Notes under the pieces: generated by a model
Database searches by the model: none
What the model was told of the DNA's origin: nothing
Seen by the model: the letters and a program-made list of their open reading frames with translations, nothing else
Position numbers and translations under genes: made by a program
NCBI GenBank assembly: GCA_937877685.1
Contig: CALFGU010000032.1
Location: 1 to 30,014, forward strand
Reading direction: 5' to 3'
Source: an uncultured Prevotella sp.
GTDB taxonomy: Bacteria; Bacteroidota; Bacteroidia; Bacteroidales; Bacteroidaceae
DNA: 30,014 nt
Shown: positions 16,163 to 24,315 of the stretch, in pieces
How the letters are laid out: each line of letters starts with the position of its first letter
Numbering within the stretch: position 1 is the first letter of the stretch

Positions 16163-17263
16163 ATGACACTATACCCCAAACTCATTACCGACGCACTCTT
16201 GAACGTGCGCTACCCCGGAACTGGGAAAAACATTGTAGAAGCTGAGATGCTGGAAGACGACCTCCGCATTGACGGCATGAACGTTTCCTTCTCCATAATA
16301 TTTGAAAAGAGCACCGACCCCTTCATTAAGTCTGTCGTAAAATCCGCAGAGGCTGCCATCCACACATACGTAAGTAAGGACATCAACGTTGCCGTAAGCG
16401 TAAAAACGACTCAGGCTGCGCGCCCCGAGCCAGGGAAAATGTTGCCCCAGGTAAAGAATGTGATTGCCGTAAGTTCGGGCAAAGGCGGTGTAGGTAAGAG
16501 TACGGTGGCAGCCAATCTCGCCGTGTCGCTTGCGGCTATGGGTTACAAAGTAGGCCTTCTCGATGCCGACATCTTTGGTCCCTCAGTGCCCAAAATGTTC
16601 CAGTTGGAGCAGGTGGACATCTTCGCCGAAATGGTAGAAGGTCGCCAACTCGTCATCCCCGCATATAAATATGGAGTAGAACTCCTCTCTATCGGTTTCT
16701 TTGTTAACCCCACGACCGCCACACTTTGGAGAGGCGGCATGGCAAGTAACGCCCTGAAGCAACTCATTGCCGATGCCAAGTGGGGAGAACTTGATTACAT
16801 GATTTTAGATACCCCTCCCGGCACCAGCGATATACATCTTACGCTCCTACAAAACTTAGCCATCACGGGGGCTGTGATTGTATCAACACCACAACAGGTT
16901 GCCTTGGCCGATGCTCGCAAGGGCATTGACATGTATCAGAATGAAAAGGTCAACGTTCCCATTCTCGGTCTCGTGGAAAACATGGCGTGGTTCACACCTG
17001 CCGAACTCCCCGAAAACAAGTACTATCTTTTTGGCAAGGAAGGCGTGAAGCGCTTGGCGGAAGAGATGAACGTACCCCTCCTTGGTCAAATTCCCATCGT
17101 TCAAAGTATTTGCGAGAGCGGCGATGAGGGAGCGCCTATTTCCATTAATACGGAAACCATGACGGCTCAGGCATTCCGCACGCTTGCTGAGAATGTCGTG
17201 CGCGAGACAGAGCGACGCAATGCCGAACTTCCCGCAACTACGATTGTGGAAATGAAGAAGTAA
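16163..17263 (+). CDS. Mrp/NBP35-family iron-sulfur carrier ATPase (ApbC-like), CxxC absent
   Basis: Cytoplasmic P-loop ATPase of the Mrp/Nbp35 group, thought to carry or insert iron-sulfur clusters. In the 366-residue protein the first ~85 residues form a short MIP18/DUF59-like domain. The ATPase has the deviant Walker A SGKGGVGKST at residues 105-114, LLDADIFGPSVPKMF at about 132-146, and DYMILDTPPGTSDIHLTLLQ. Where many Mrp proteins carry a CxxC cluster-binding pair after VENMA, this one reads WFTPAELPENKYYLFGKEG with no cysteine. I recall this variant from other Bacteroidetes but could not check. Divergent from the MATE gene, with an AACCT octamer array in its leader. Confidence 0.92.
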   Translation: MTLYPKLITDALLNVRYPGTGKNIVEAEMLEDDLRIDGMNVSFSIIFEKSTDPFIKSVVKSAEAAIHTYVSKDINVAVSVKTTQAARPEPGKMLPQVKNVIAVSSGKGGVGKSTVAANLAVSLAAMGYKVGLLDADIFGPSVPKMFQLEQVDIFAEMVEGRQLVIPAYKYGVELLSIGFFVNPTTATLWRGGMASNALKQLIADAKWGELDYMILDTPPGTSDIHLTLLQNLAITGAVIVSTPQQVALADARKGIDMYQNEKVNVPILGLVENMAWFTPAELPENKYYLFGKEGVKRLAEEMNVPLLGQIPIVQSICESGDEGAPISINTETMTAQAFRTLAENVVRETERRNAELPATTIVEMKK

Positions 17264-17313
17264 ACCGCCTAAAGTTCACTTCTTTACCCCCCTATTAGAA
17301 ACCCTTGAAATTA

Positions 17314-17362
17314 TAAGTAACTTAGGAAAAACTAAAAGTAACTTTGTTTTCCTTAAGTCACT
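17314..17362. repeat. TAAGT boxes and nested hairpins upstream of the beta-galactosidase gene
   Basis: TAAGT-type boxes have their G at 17317, 17338 and 17357 (spacing 21 and 19). The outer boxes also form inverted arms, AGTAACTTAGGAAAA with TTTTCCTTAAGTCACT, and the inner AAAGTAACTTT is itself a palindrome. The structure could end Mrp transcription or bind a protein before the beta-galactosidase gene. Confidence 0.5.
17339..17346 (+). promoter_or_regulatory. Possible -7 box of the beta-galactosidase gene
   Basis: TAACTTTG matches TAnnTTTG but lies inside the hairpin/box structure and has no clear -33 partner. It is a weak call. Confidence 0.35.
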
Positions 17363-17388
17363 AATAATTTTCACAATAACTATTTTTC

Positions 17389-17405
17389 TAAACTCCATCT
17401 TAAAT
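17389..17405 (+). repeat. 17-bp exact repeat, copy 1
   Basis: TAAACTCCATCTTAAAT occurs here, 12 bases before the beta-galactosidase start, and again exactly at 29153-29169 before the trpS TAAGT boxes. Confidence 0.7.
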
Positions 17406-17417
17406 CTACACCTTTTC

Positions 17418-20400
17418 ATGCTTAAGAAACTCACCCTTTCCCTGCTTTGCGCAACTCCCCTTATCGGTATGGCGCAGGACCAAAAGGAACCTTGGTTGAA
17501 TCCCTTGGTAAACCGCGTGAATTGCGAGACTCCCCGTTCGCCCTTCTTCGCTTTTGAGTCTGCCGAACTGGCTGCTGCGGGTTGTAAACCGCAATCTGAG
17601 CGCTACCTTTCCTTGGAAGGTATGTGGAAATTCAAGTTTGTGACGCACCATTACGACCGTCCGAAAAACTTCTACACTACGGATTTCGACGATTCGCTTT
17701 GGGAGGACTTCCCCGTGCCTGGACTTTTCGAACTTAACGGATATGGCGACGCCATTTACAAGAACATTGGTTACGCTTGGGCAACGCAGTTTGAGAAGAA
17801 CCCTCCCTACGTTGAGGAGAAGAACAACTACACGGGCTCTTACCGTAAGGTGGTGGAAATTCCCGCTGATTGGAAGGGCGAACAGATTTATATGCACATC
17901 GGTTCGGCAACTTCCAACCTCACACTTTGGGTGAATGGCAAGGAAGTGGGCTATGCTGAAGACAGTAAGGTAGCTGCGGAATTCGACCTTACGAAGTATC
18001 TCAAGCCGGGCGAAAAGAATCTCATCGCTATGCAGGTTATGCGCTGGTGTGACGGTTCTTATTTCGAGGATCAGGACTTCTGGCGCCTCACAGGTATTGC
18101 TCGTGAGGTCTATCTCTATTCTCGTCCCAAGAGTCAGATTGCTGACCTCCGCATTGAGGCAGATTTGACCGACAATTTCACAAACGGTGCGCTCTCTGTG
18201 GCGCTCGACCTTGCGAATGCCAAGGGTAAGAACGTGAGTCTCTCACTCACCGACGCCCAGGGCAAAGTTGTTGCTTCAACAAACGCTCCCGCCGTGGCGA
18301 AAGGCACACAGCAGTTTGATTTCACCATTGATAAGGCGCACGCTTGGACGGCTGAAACGCCCTATCTCTATACCCTCAGCGTGAATCTCACGGACAAGGA
18401 CGGCAAGGCCTTGGAGTGCATCCAGCAAAAGGTGGGTTTCCGCAACGTGGAGATTAAGGGTGGTCAGTTCTTAGTAAACGGTCAGCCCGTACTCATTAAA
18501 GGTGCCAACCGTCACGAAATGGATCCCGACGGAGGTTATCTTGTGAGCGTCGAACGCATGATTGAGGACATCCGCATCATGAAGGAGCACAACATTAACG
18601 CTGTGCGTACGTGCCATTACCCTGATGATCCCCGCTGGTACGACCTTTGCGACAAGTATGGTCTTTATGTCGTTGCCGAAGCCAATATTGAAAGTCACGG
18701 CATGGGTTATGGCGAAACAACTTTGGCACGCGTGCCCCTCTATGAGCAGACCCACATGGAGCGTAATAAGAATAATGTGTTTACGTTCAAAAACCATCCC
18801 TCAATCGTTACTTGGAGTATGGGTAATGAGGCAGGTCACGGTGTGAATTTCGATAAGGTTTACGACTGGATTAAAGCCTATGACACGAAACGCCCTGTGC
18901 AGTACGAACGTGCGGGAACGGAGCGTGCCACAGATATTTATTGTCCCATGTATGCCCATCTCGGTTGGGTGCATGGCTATTGTCAGAAGAACAATGACCG
19001 ACCTTTGATTCAGTGTGAGTATGCCCATGCCATGGGTAACTCTATGGGTGGTTTCGCCGACTATTGGGAACTCATCCGTCACTATCCTAATTATCAGGGA
19101 GGTTTTATCTGGGACTTCGTTGACCAAGGTTTGCGCGTGAAAAACGCTGAGGGTAATTACATCTTCGCTTACGGTGGCGACTTCGGTCGTTATCCCGCTA
19201 CGGACCACAACTTTAATTGCAACGGACTCATTCGCCCTGACCGCCAACCCAATCCTCATGCGGCGGAAGTGCGTTATTATCATCAAAACATCTGGACCTC
19301 GCTCGTGGATACTACGGCCGGCAAGGTGGAAGTCTATAACGAAAACTTCTTTACCGACCTTAGCAACGTCTATATGGTTTGGGAACTCTTCGAAGACGGA
19401 CAGCGCATTGCCAGTGGCACAAACGACCTAAACGTAGCGCCTCAGCAACGTGCCCTTGTCGCACTTGAAGGGTACAACCTCCCACAATCGAAGGGCGAAC
19501 TCACACTCAATGTTGCGTATAAGGAAAAGGTGGCATCGCCCCTCTTACCCACGGGTTACGACATTGCACGTCAGCAGTTCATCGTCCAACCTTACGCCTT
19601 CCCCGAGGCAGAAGCGCTCCGCTCATCGGCATCCGTTAAGGGCGAAGTGACGAAGGAGGAACAATTAGCCTGCCTTACGCTTTCGGCAGCAGGAATTGAC
19701 GTAACGTTTAACAAGCAAACGGGTTGGATTGACTACCTTGATTGCCACGGCAAGCCTATGTTTGAAGACGGCTTCTCACTCAAACCCGACTTCTGGCGTG
19801 CGCCGACCGACAATGACTATGGTGCAAACATCCAGCAGAAACTTGGTGCGTGGAAACACCCACACATGCAACTCAAGGAGTTTGCTACAGCGCCCGAAGG
19901 TAAGGATTACTGCGTGAAAGCGGTTTATGACCTGCGCTCCGTGGATGCTACGCTCACCATGAACTATGTCTTTACCGCCGAAGGCCGACTCATTGTGACG
20001 CAAAAGTTACAGGTGAATCCCGATGCCAAACATAAGCCCCAGCTTCCCCGTTTCGGTATGCAGTTAGTCATGCCCAAGGATTACGGTTGCCTCAGTTACT
20101 ACGGACGCGGTCCGATTGAAAACTACGTTGACCGCAAGGATTCACAGTTCCTCGGCACTTACCAGCAAAAGGTTGCCGACCAATATTGGGGCTATGTGCG
20201 TCCGCAAGAAAGCGGTAACAAAACCGACGTCCGCACTTGGAATGTAACCGACGTTGCAGGCAAGGGACTCCGTTTCTACGGCACTTCCCCACTTGAATGT
20301 AGCACCCTCAACTTCCTCACTGAGGACCTCGACGGCGGCATGCGCAAGGAAGCGAAACACATGCACTCAGGCGACCTCAAACCTCGCAGCTTCACCGTCG

Positions 20401-20522
20401 TACATATCGCCGACCGCCAAATGGGGCTCGGTTGTATCGACTCATGGGGCGCATGGCCTCTCGGAAAATACTTAATCCCATACGCCGATCAGGAATTTAC
20501 GTTCGTCATTGAGGTGAAATAA
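17418..20522 (+). CDS. lacZ: Periplasmic GH2 beta-galactosidase
   Basis: Retaining beta-galactosidase that removes terminal beta-linked galactose from oligosaccharides or mucin-type glycans. The 1034-residue protein starts with a Sec signal (MLKKLTLSLLCATPLIGMAQ), so it should act in the periplasm. Next come the GH2 sugar-binding domain (VPGLFELNGYGDAIYKN; WRLTGIAREVYLYSR) and the immunoglobulin-like domain. In the TIM barrel the acid/base is Glu471 in WSMGNEAGHG and the nucleophile Glu534 in IQCEYAHAMGNS; NRHEMDPDGG and ANIESHGMGYGE are also present. The C-terminal beta-galactosidase small-chain domain has DFWRAPTDNDYG and YYGRGPIENYVDRK. Length is that of LacZ-type enzymes. Together with the GH109-like gene upstream it suggests use of GalNAc/Gal-containing host glycans. 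Related GH2 specificities are not fully excluded. Confidence 0.93.
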   Translation: MLKKLTLSLLCATPLIGMAQDQKEPWLNPLVNRVNCETPRSPFFAFESAELAAAGCKPQSERYLSLEGMWKFKFVTHHYDRPKNFYTTDFDDSLWEDFPVPGLFELNGYGDAIYKNIGYAWATQFEKNPPYVEEKNNYTGSYRKVVEIPADWKGEQIYMHIGSATSNLTLWVNGKEVGYAEDSKVAAEFDLTKYLKPGEKNLIAMQVMRWCDGSYFEDQDFWRLTGIAREVYLYSRPKSQIADLRIEADLTDNFTNGALSVALDLANAKGKNVSLSLTDAQGKVVASTNAPAVAKGTQQFDFTIDKAHAWTAETPYLYTLSVNLTDKDGKALECIQQKVGFRNVEIKGGQFLVNGQPVLIKGANRHEMDPDGGYLVSVERMIEDIRIMKEHNINAVRTCHYPDDPRWYDLCDKYGLYVVAEANIESHGMGYGETTLARVPLYEQTHMERNKNNVFTFKNHPSIVTWSMGNEAGHGVNFDKVYDWIKAYDTKRPVQYERAGTERATDIYCPMYAHLGWVHGYCQKNNDRPLIQCEYAHAMGNSMGGFADYWELIRHYPNYQGGFIWDFVDQGLRVKNAEGNYIFAYGGDFGRYPATDHNFNCNGLIRPDRQPNPHAAEVRYYHQNIWTSLVDTTAGKVEVYNENFFTDLSNVYMVWELFEDGQRIASGTNDLNVAPQQRALVALEGYNLPQSKGELTLNVAYKEKVASPLLPTGYDIARQQFIVQPYAFPEAEALRSSASVKGEVTKEEQLACLTLSAAGIDVTFNKQTGWIDYLDCHGKPMFEDGFSLKPDFWRAPTDNDYGANIQQKLGAWKHPHMQLKEFATAPEGKDYCVKAVYDLRSVDATLTMNYVFTAEGRLIVTQKLQVNPDAKHKPQLPRFGMQLVMPKDYGCLSYYGRGPIENYVDRKDSQFLGTYQQKVADQYWGYVRPQESGNKTDVRTWNVTDVAGKGLRFYGTSPLECSTLNFLTEDLDGGMRKEAKHMHSGDLKPRSFTVVHIADRQMGLGCIDSWGAWPLGKYLIPYADQEFTFVIEVK

Positions 20523-20527
20523 CAACT

Positions 20528-20575
20528 CGGAGTGCTCAGAAAAATCTGAGATCTCAGAAAATCCCGAGCACTCCG
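20528..20575. other. Nested competing hairpins after the beta-galactosidase gene
   Basis: Outer stem CGGAGTGCTC / GAGCACTCCG (20528-20537, 20566-20575). Inside it are the perfect palindrome TCTGAGATCTCAGA (20545-20558) and an alternative pairing CTCAGA / TCTGAG (20535-20540, 20545-20550). No T run follows, so it is not a classic terminator. It sits between two same-strand genes and may process or stabilise the mRNA. Confidence 0.6.
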
Positions 20576-20624
20576 CCCACTCTGATAACTACAACAAACA
20601 CCCTAACCTAAAAACTAAACAATT

Positions 20625-20840
20625 ATGAAAAAAGATTCTATTGGCCACAATGCAGGTCTCGTGTGGAGCTTGCTAAATTGCCATTGCTCCCACACACGTG
20701 CTGAACTCCTCGCCCTCTCTCACCTTTCGGAAACCGAACTTGCCGAAGCCCTCGGTTGGTTAGCCCGTGAGGACAAACTCATCTTCATCAATGATGATGG
20801 CGAAGAAAAAGTCATGCTCAACAATGCGCCTTACTTCTAA
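20625..20840 (+). CDS. Small winged helix-turn-helix protein (DUF2582-like)
   Basis: A 71-residue cytoplasmic protein matching the small Bacteroidetes winged-helix family recalled as DUF2582. It begins MKKDSIGHNAGLVWSLLNCH, with helices at about residues 8-18, 25-31 (TRAELLALS) and 36-46 (ETELAEALGWLAR). A beta wing follows (DKLIFINDDGEEKVML). Family members are whole-protein single domains of about this length, so it is not truncated. Function is unknown; DNA or RNA binding is inferred from the fold. It lies 102 bases after the beta-galactosidase gene, separated by nested hairpins, and may be partly co-transcribed. A strong terminator follows. Confidence 0.85.
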   Translation: MKKDSIGHNAGLVWSLLNCHCSHTRAELLALSHLSETELAEALGWLAREDKLIFINDDGEEKVMLNNAPYF

Positions 20841-20870
20841 ACGCAAGGCACTTAAAGAAACTTCATAGAC

Positions 20871-20908
20871 AGGAAGGACGCGCAGTTTGCACGTCCTTCT
20901 TTTTTTTG
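20871..20908 (+). terminator. Terminator after the winged-helix gene
   Basis: Stem GAAGGACG / CGTCCTTC (20873-20880, 20892-20899) with partly paired GCAGTTTGC inside, followed by a T8 run at 20900-20907. Confidence 0.9.
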
Positions 20909-21020
20909 ATAAAAGGACAGAAGGGCATAAGGTGCATACTACGGATTACCAAGGTTGTTCGACGCAAGATTCCGCACTCCGAGCCCCCTACTTCTCTATA
21001 CCTCTCCACGAAGTCTATTT

Positions 21021-21090
21021 TAGGAAAAACAAAGCGTAATATACGACGCCGAATAAGTATTATTGTGCGCCGTATATTACGCTTTGTTTT
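21021..21090 (-). terminator. Long perfect hairpin, terminator of the ABC operon
   Basis: A perfect 20-bp stem, AAAACAAAGCGTAATATACG at 21026-21045 with its complement at 21071-21090, plus three more pairs after a 1x1 mismatch. On the minus strand it is followed by TTTTTCC and lies 25 bases after the permease stop. On the plus strand the U run is short, so it probably serves mainly the minus strand. Confidence 0.75.
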
Positions 21091-21114
21091 GCGGGTTTCA
21101 AATTCGCATTGAAT

Positions 21115-23484
21115 TTACTCTCTACGAATACTTTCTACAGGATTCCTGCGCGCCACTTTCAGCGTTTGCCAAGCGATGGAGACAAGGGCGAGGAGGAGCG
21201 TGAGAAGCACGGCGATGACGATTGCCCACCAGGTGGAACTGATGCGATTTGGGAAAAGTTCTAAGTAAATTTCCGTGCCCTTCAAGATAAGCGGAAGCGA
21301 GAGCATTGCTGCCAAAAGGGAGAGGATAAGGAAGGGACGGGCAAGGTGCCAAGAAGCATTCATGACCGTTGCGCCCATCACTTTGCGCAAGGCGATTTGT
21401 TTGCTCTGCTGTTCGGTGTAAGAGATGGACATGGCAAACATTCCCAGGACAGAAATAAGCGTAGAGATGCACATAAAGCAGAGCACCATGGCCAGCATAT
21501 TCTCCAAGTCCTTCATGGGTTCGTCAAGGATTTCATCAACAGTGAGCATCAAAAAATCCTTTTCCATTCCCACCATTTCCTTCGTCACAGCGCGACACGT
21601 AGCCTGCATCTTCTGCTTCGTGGCAGGGATGTCTTTCATCCCATCTTCCGAAAGTTCCACCAACATGCTGGCTGCACTATTCGGGTTTATACTTACGGAA
21701 ATCATATTGTGTCCGTCAGTCATCGAGTTGCCACTCACGGGGTCGAAAGAGCGGTAATCTTTAATCACTCCGCATACAGGATAACACGCCGTTCCCTCAA
21801 TCTGTCCACCCACATTGGGATTTTCGGCACTGATTTTATAACGGTCGCGCGTGTCTTCCGTAATCCAGTGCTTGTCATTGTCGGGTTCGCAATATTGTTC
21901 CACCACTTCAAACCCAAGCATACTCATGCAGGTGGTATCCATTTGGGAATAGAACACCCACGAAGTGACAGCGTCTCCCGTTTCACTTTTCTCTTGAATA
22001 CCATTCGTTTGACATTGCCACGGACCTTGGAGTATCCACCCCACGCGTTTCACTTCGGGCATCGCCAATAGGCGATCGTAAATCGGGCGGAGTTGTTCGG
22101 TGTTGGTAGAATAGGTTTGAGTAAAAATTTGCACCAATCCCTCCGTGCGGTAGCCCATAGGAAGTGTGGCTAAGTAGTGCATCTGTGCCACCATGACTAT
22201 ACCGATGGCAATCAACGCTGTGCTAATCAAGTTTTGAAGCACAATGAACACACGACTGAGGCGCATTTTGCTTTGGAAGCGGAACGAACCTTTCACCACG
22301 TCAATAGGTTTGAAGCGCGAAACAATAATCGCTGGAATCAACCCTGCCATGAGCGACACCAAGAGCAACAACGCCACGGCGGTGAGGATAGAAACGAGGT
22401 CGGAGAAGATACAGATTTCCGCTTTTAAGAGTTCTTCAAACCAGGGACGGGCAATTACCGCCACCATACACCCAAGCACGAAGCACCCTGCCGTAAAGAC
22501 GAACGACTCCATGAGATTGCGCCCCACTATTTGAGACACGGTATCGCCCAAGAGGCGACGCGTGGCGAGTTCCTTGGCACGTTTTCCGATTAATGCCGTT
22601 GTGAGGTTGACATAGTTGAACACGGCAGATACCAAGAGCACGATGGCAACGCCCAAGAGTATCCACACCATCTCTTCGCTACCATTACGGAAACCGCTGT
22701 TACGTCCGAGGTTGGCAAAGTAGCATTCGCTCAGTGGCGTTAACGACACACCACTAATATAGTTGTCATCAATCGGTTCGCGTTTCCAGAATTGCCAGGT
22801 CTCCAAGTATTTTTCCAACAGGGCATTCTTGGTTTCTTCCACCGAAGCGCCTTTGTGCAACGTGACAAAGGTGACGATGCTACCGAAATTGTCTAACCAG
22901 GCACGGCTTTGCTCTTCCACTTTCATGGAGAAGAGAATTTCCACGGGCGAGAAGAAATCGTCGGTGTCGAAATTCTCAACCACGCCCACAATAGTCAAAG
23001 GTTCATCTTGCCCTAACAGACGCAGGGTTTTGCCAATGGGATCGGCATCAGGGAAAGCGCGTTTTGCGAACTCCTCACTCACGAGGATTTCCGTGGGCGA
23101 CTCCAACACTTTTTCGCGAGCCACACCGCGCAATTCGTAATTGAAATATTGGAAGAAGGTGGAGTCAATCGCCATGGCCTTGGTCGTGAAAGTTTTTTCA
23201 CCCGCCAAGACATCCCAAGGACGGGTTGCCCCAACGCGCGTAAAACCTTTAATCTGCGGAATCTTTGGGCAAATCTCCGGACCCGTTCCTACGGTCATGG
23301 CTATCATTTTGCTGGACCCAATGACGTAAAGTTCATCATTAAGCGCTTGCGACTTACCCACCATAAATTCTGTTCGGGCATACGAAGCAAACAGAATCAC
23401 AAAGCCCAGCGCCATGCTCAGACCAAAGGCTTGGATAGCCGTATAAAGTTTGTTACGACTGAGGAATATGAAGTAGGATTTCAT
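21115..23484 (-). CDS. ABC transporter permease, MacB/FtsX type
   Basis: Inner-membrane permease of the type VII (MacB/Lol/FtsX) ABC superfamily, which moves lipoproteins, peptides or drugs across the envelope by mechanotransmission. The preferred start is ATG 23482-23484 (MKSYFIFLSRNKLYTAIQAFG), giving 789 residues. The longer frame from 23565 would translate the CTATAG repeat into a Tyr/Asn-rich leader unlike the family. The first helix and a periplasmic MacB-type domain (residues about 15-240) are followed by an FtsX block with three helices, a second helix plus periplasmic region, and a C-terminal FtsX block ending WQTLKVARRNPVESIRRE. GKRAKELATRRLLGD and EQQSKQIALRKVMGA are the paired coupling segments. 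Two fused FtsX halves are usual in Bacteroidetes. Substrate unknown. Paired with the ATPase gene upstream. Confidence 0.93.
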   Translation of the reverse strand: MKSYFIFLSRNKLYTAIQAFGLSMALGFVILFASYARTEFMVGKSQALNDELYVIGSSKMIAMTVGTGPEICPKIPQIKGFTRVGATRPWDVLAGEKTFTTKAMAIDSTFFQYFNYELRGVAREKVLESPTEILVSEEFAKRAFPDADPIGKTLRLLGQDEPLTIVGVVENFDTDDFFSPVEILFSMKVEEQSRAWLDNFGSIVTFVTLHKGASVEETKNALLEKYLETWQFWKREPIDDNYISGVSLTPLSECYFANLGRNSGFRNGSEEMVWILLGVAIVLLVSAVFNYVNLTTALIGKRAKELATRRLLGDTVSQIVGRNLMESFVFTAGCFVLGCMVAVIARPWFEELLKAEICIFSDLVSILTAVALLLLVSLMAGLIPAIIVSRFKPIDVVKGSFRFQSKMRLSRVFIVLQNLISTALIAIGIVMVAQMHYLATLPMGYRTEGLVQIFTQTYSTNTEQLRPIYDRLLAMPEVKRVGWILQGPWQCQTNGIQEKSETGDAVTSWVFYSQMDTTCMSMLGFEVVEQYCEPDNDKHWITEDTRDRYKISAENPNVGGQIEGTACYPVCGVIKDYRSFDPVSGNSMTDGHNMISVSINPNSAASMLVELSEDGMKDIPATKQKMQATCRAVTKEMVGMEKDFLMLTVDEILDEPMKDLENMLAMVLCFMCISTLISVLGMFAMSISYTEQQSKQIALRKVMGATVMNASWHLARPFLILSLLAAMLSLPLILKGTEIYLELFPNRISSTWWAIVIAVLLTLLLALVSIAWQTLKVARRNPVESIRRE

Positions 23485-23518
23485 TGCTATTCTTGTTTTA
23501 GAAAGTTTCTTAAATATG

Positions 23519-23560
23519 CTATAGTTGCTATAGATTCTATAGTTTCTATAAACTATATAG
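23519..23560. repeat. CTATAG nonamer array, copy C
   Basis: Units start at 23519, 23528, 23537 and 23546 (CTATAGTTG, CTATAGATT, CTATAGTTT, CTATAAACT), followed by CTATATAG. It fills most of the spacer between the ABC ATPase and permease genes. Confidence 0.75.
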
Positions 23561-23574
23561 AGCATCTATTTCTT

Positions 23575-24249
23575 CTATATCGCCAACTCATTCACTACTT
23601 CGCCATCCAGCAAATTGATGGTGCGATGTGCGAAAGCCGCATCGCGTTGTGAGTGTGTCACCATCACAATAGTTGTACCCTCGGCGTTAAGTTCGGAAAG
23701 GAGTTCCATAATTTCCTTGCCGTGCTTAGAATCCAAGTTACCCGTAGGTTCATCGGCGAGAACGAGTTTCGGTTTTCCCACTACGGCACGCGCGATTGCC
23801 ACACGCTGTTGCTGACCTCCCGAAAGTTGCTGGGGATAATGCTTTGCGCGATGACTCATATTGACAAGGCGCAGAATTTCCAACACACGTTGCTTACGCT
23901 CTGCCTTAGGAAGGTCAAGGTATTTGAGTTGCAGGTCAATATTTTCCTCCACGGTGAGTTCATCTATCAAATTAAAACTTTGGAAGATAAAACCAATGCG
24001 CCCTCTGCGAAGACGTGTGCGCTCACTTTCTTTCTTCAGGGCAACTTCTTCTCCGTTTAACGTGTAGGTTCCACTATCGGGATTATCCAGCAAACCTAAA
24101 ATATTGAGCAAGGTTGACTTTCCACACCCTGAAGGTCCCATAATGGCAACAAATTCACCTTCCTTTACTTCCATGTTTACACCATTCAGCGCCACGGTAA
24201 CAACTTCTTCCGTGCTGAAGGACTTTACAAGATCTTTTACTTTAATCAT
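23575..24249 (-). CDS. ABC transporter ATP-binding protein, LolD/MacB type
   Basis: Cytoplasmic ATPase that drives the neighbouring permease. The 224-residue protein has all motifs: Walker A GPSGCGKST near residues 38-46, Q-loop FIFQSFNLIDELTV near 88-101, signature LSGGQQQR near 142-149, Walker B LVLADEPTGNLDS near 161-173 and the switch histidine in MVTHSQRDAAF. The LNGVNMEVKEGEFVAIMG opening is typical of the LolD/MacB/SalX group. The permease gene follows after a 90-base spacer holding a CTATAG array. Upstream is a leader of about 400 bases containing an AACCT octamer array, a large palindrome and a promoter divergent from the response-regulator gene, so control by that two-component pair is likely. 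Confidence 0.96.
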   Translation of the reverse strand: MIKVKDLVKSFSTEEVVTVALNGVNMEVKEGEFVAIMGPSGCGKSTLLNILGLLDNPDSGTYTLNGEEVALKKESERTRLRRGRIGFIFQSFNLIDELTVEENIDLQLKYLDLPKAERKQRVLEILRLVNMSHRAKHYPQQLSGGQQQRVAIARAVVGKPKLVLADEPTGNLDSKHGKEIMELLSELNAEGTTIVMVTHSQRDAAFAHRTINLLDGEVVNELAI

Positions 24250-24266
24250 AAGTATTGAGTGTTTAG

Positions 24267-24306
24267 AGGTTGTGAGGTTGTGAGGTAGTTAGGTTATAAG
24301 GTTTTG
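24267..24306 (-). repeat. AACCT octamer array in the ABC operon leader
   Basis: Five plus-strand units in 8-base register: AGGTTGTG, AGGTTGTG, AGGTAGTT, AGGTTATA and AGGTTTTG, then AGAATCCATGCGGA. In the mRNA sense this is (A)ACCT every eight bases, ending 17 bases before the ATG of the ATPase gene. Confidence 0.8.
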
Positions 24307-24315
24307 AGAATCCAT

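Noticed and set aside
20906..21112. 68-codon plus-strand frame after the winged-helix gene
   Set aside because: Composed mostly of the terminator T run edge and the long hairpin 21026-21090; basic, repetitive product.
23485..23565. N-terminal extension of the ABC permease
   Set aside because: The extra 27 residues translate the CTATAG array; ATG 23482-23484 gives the normal family N-terminus.
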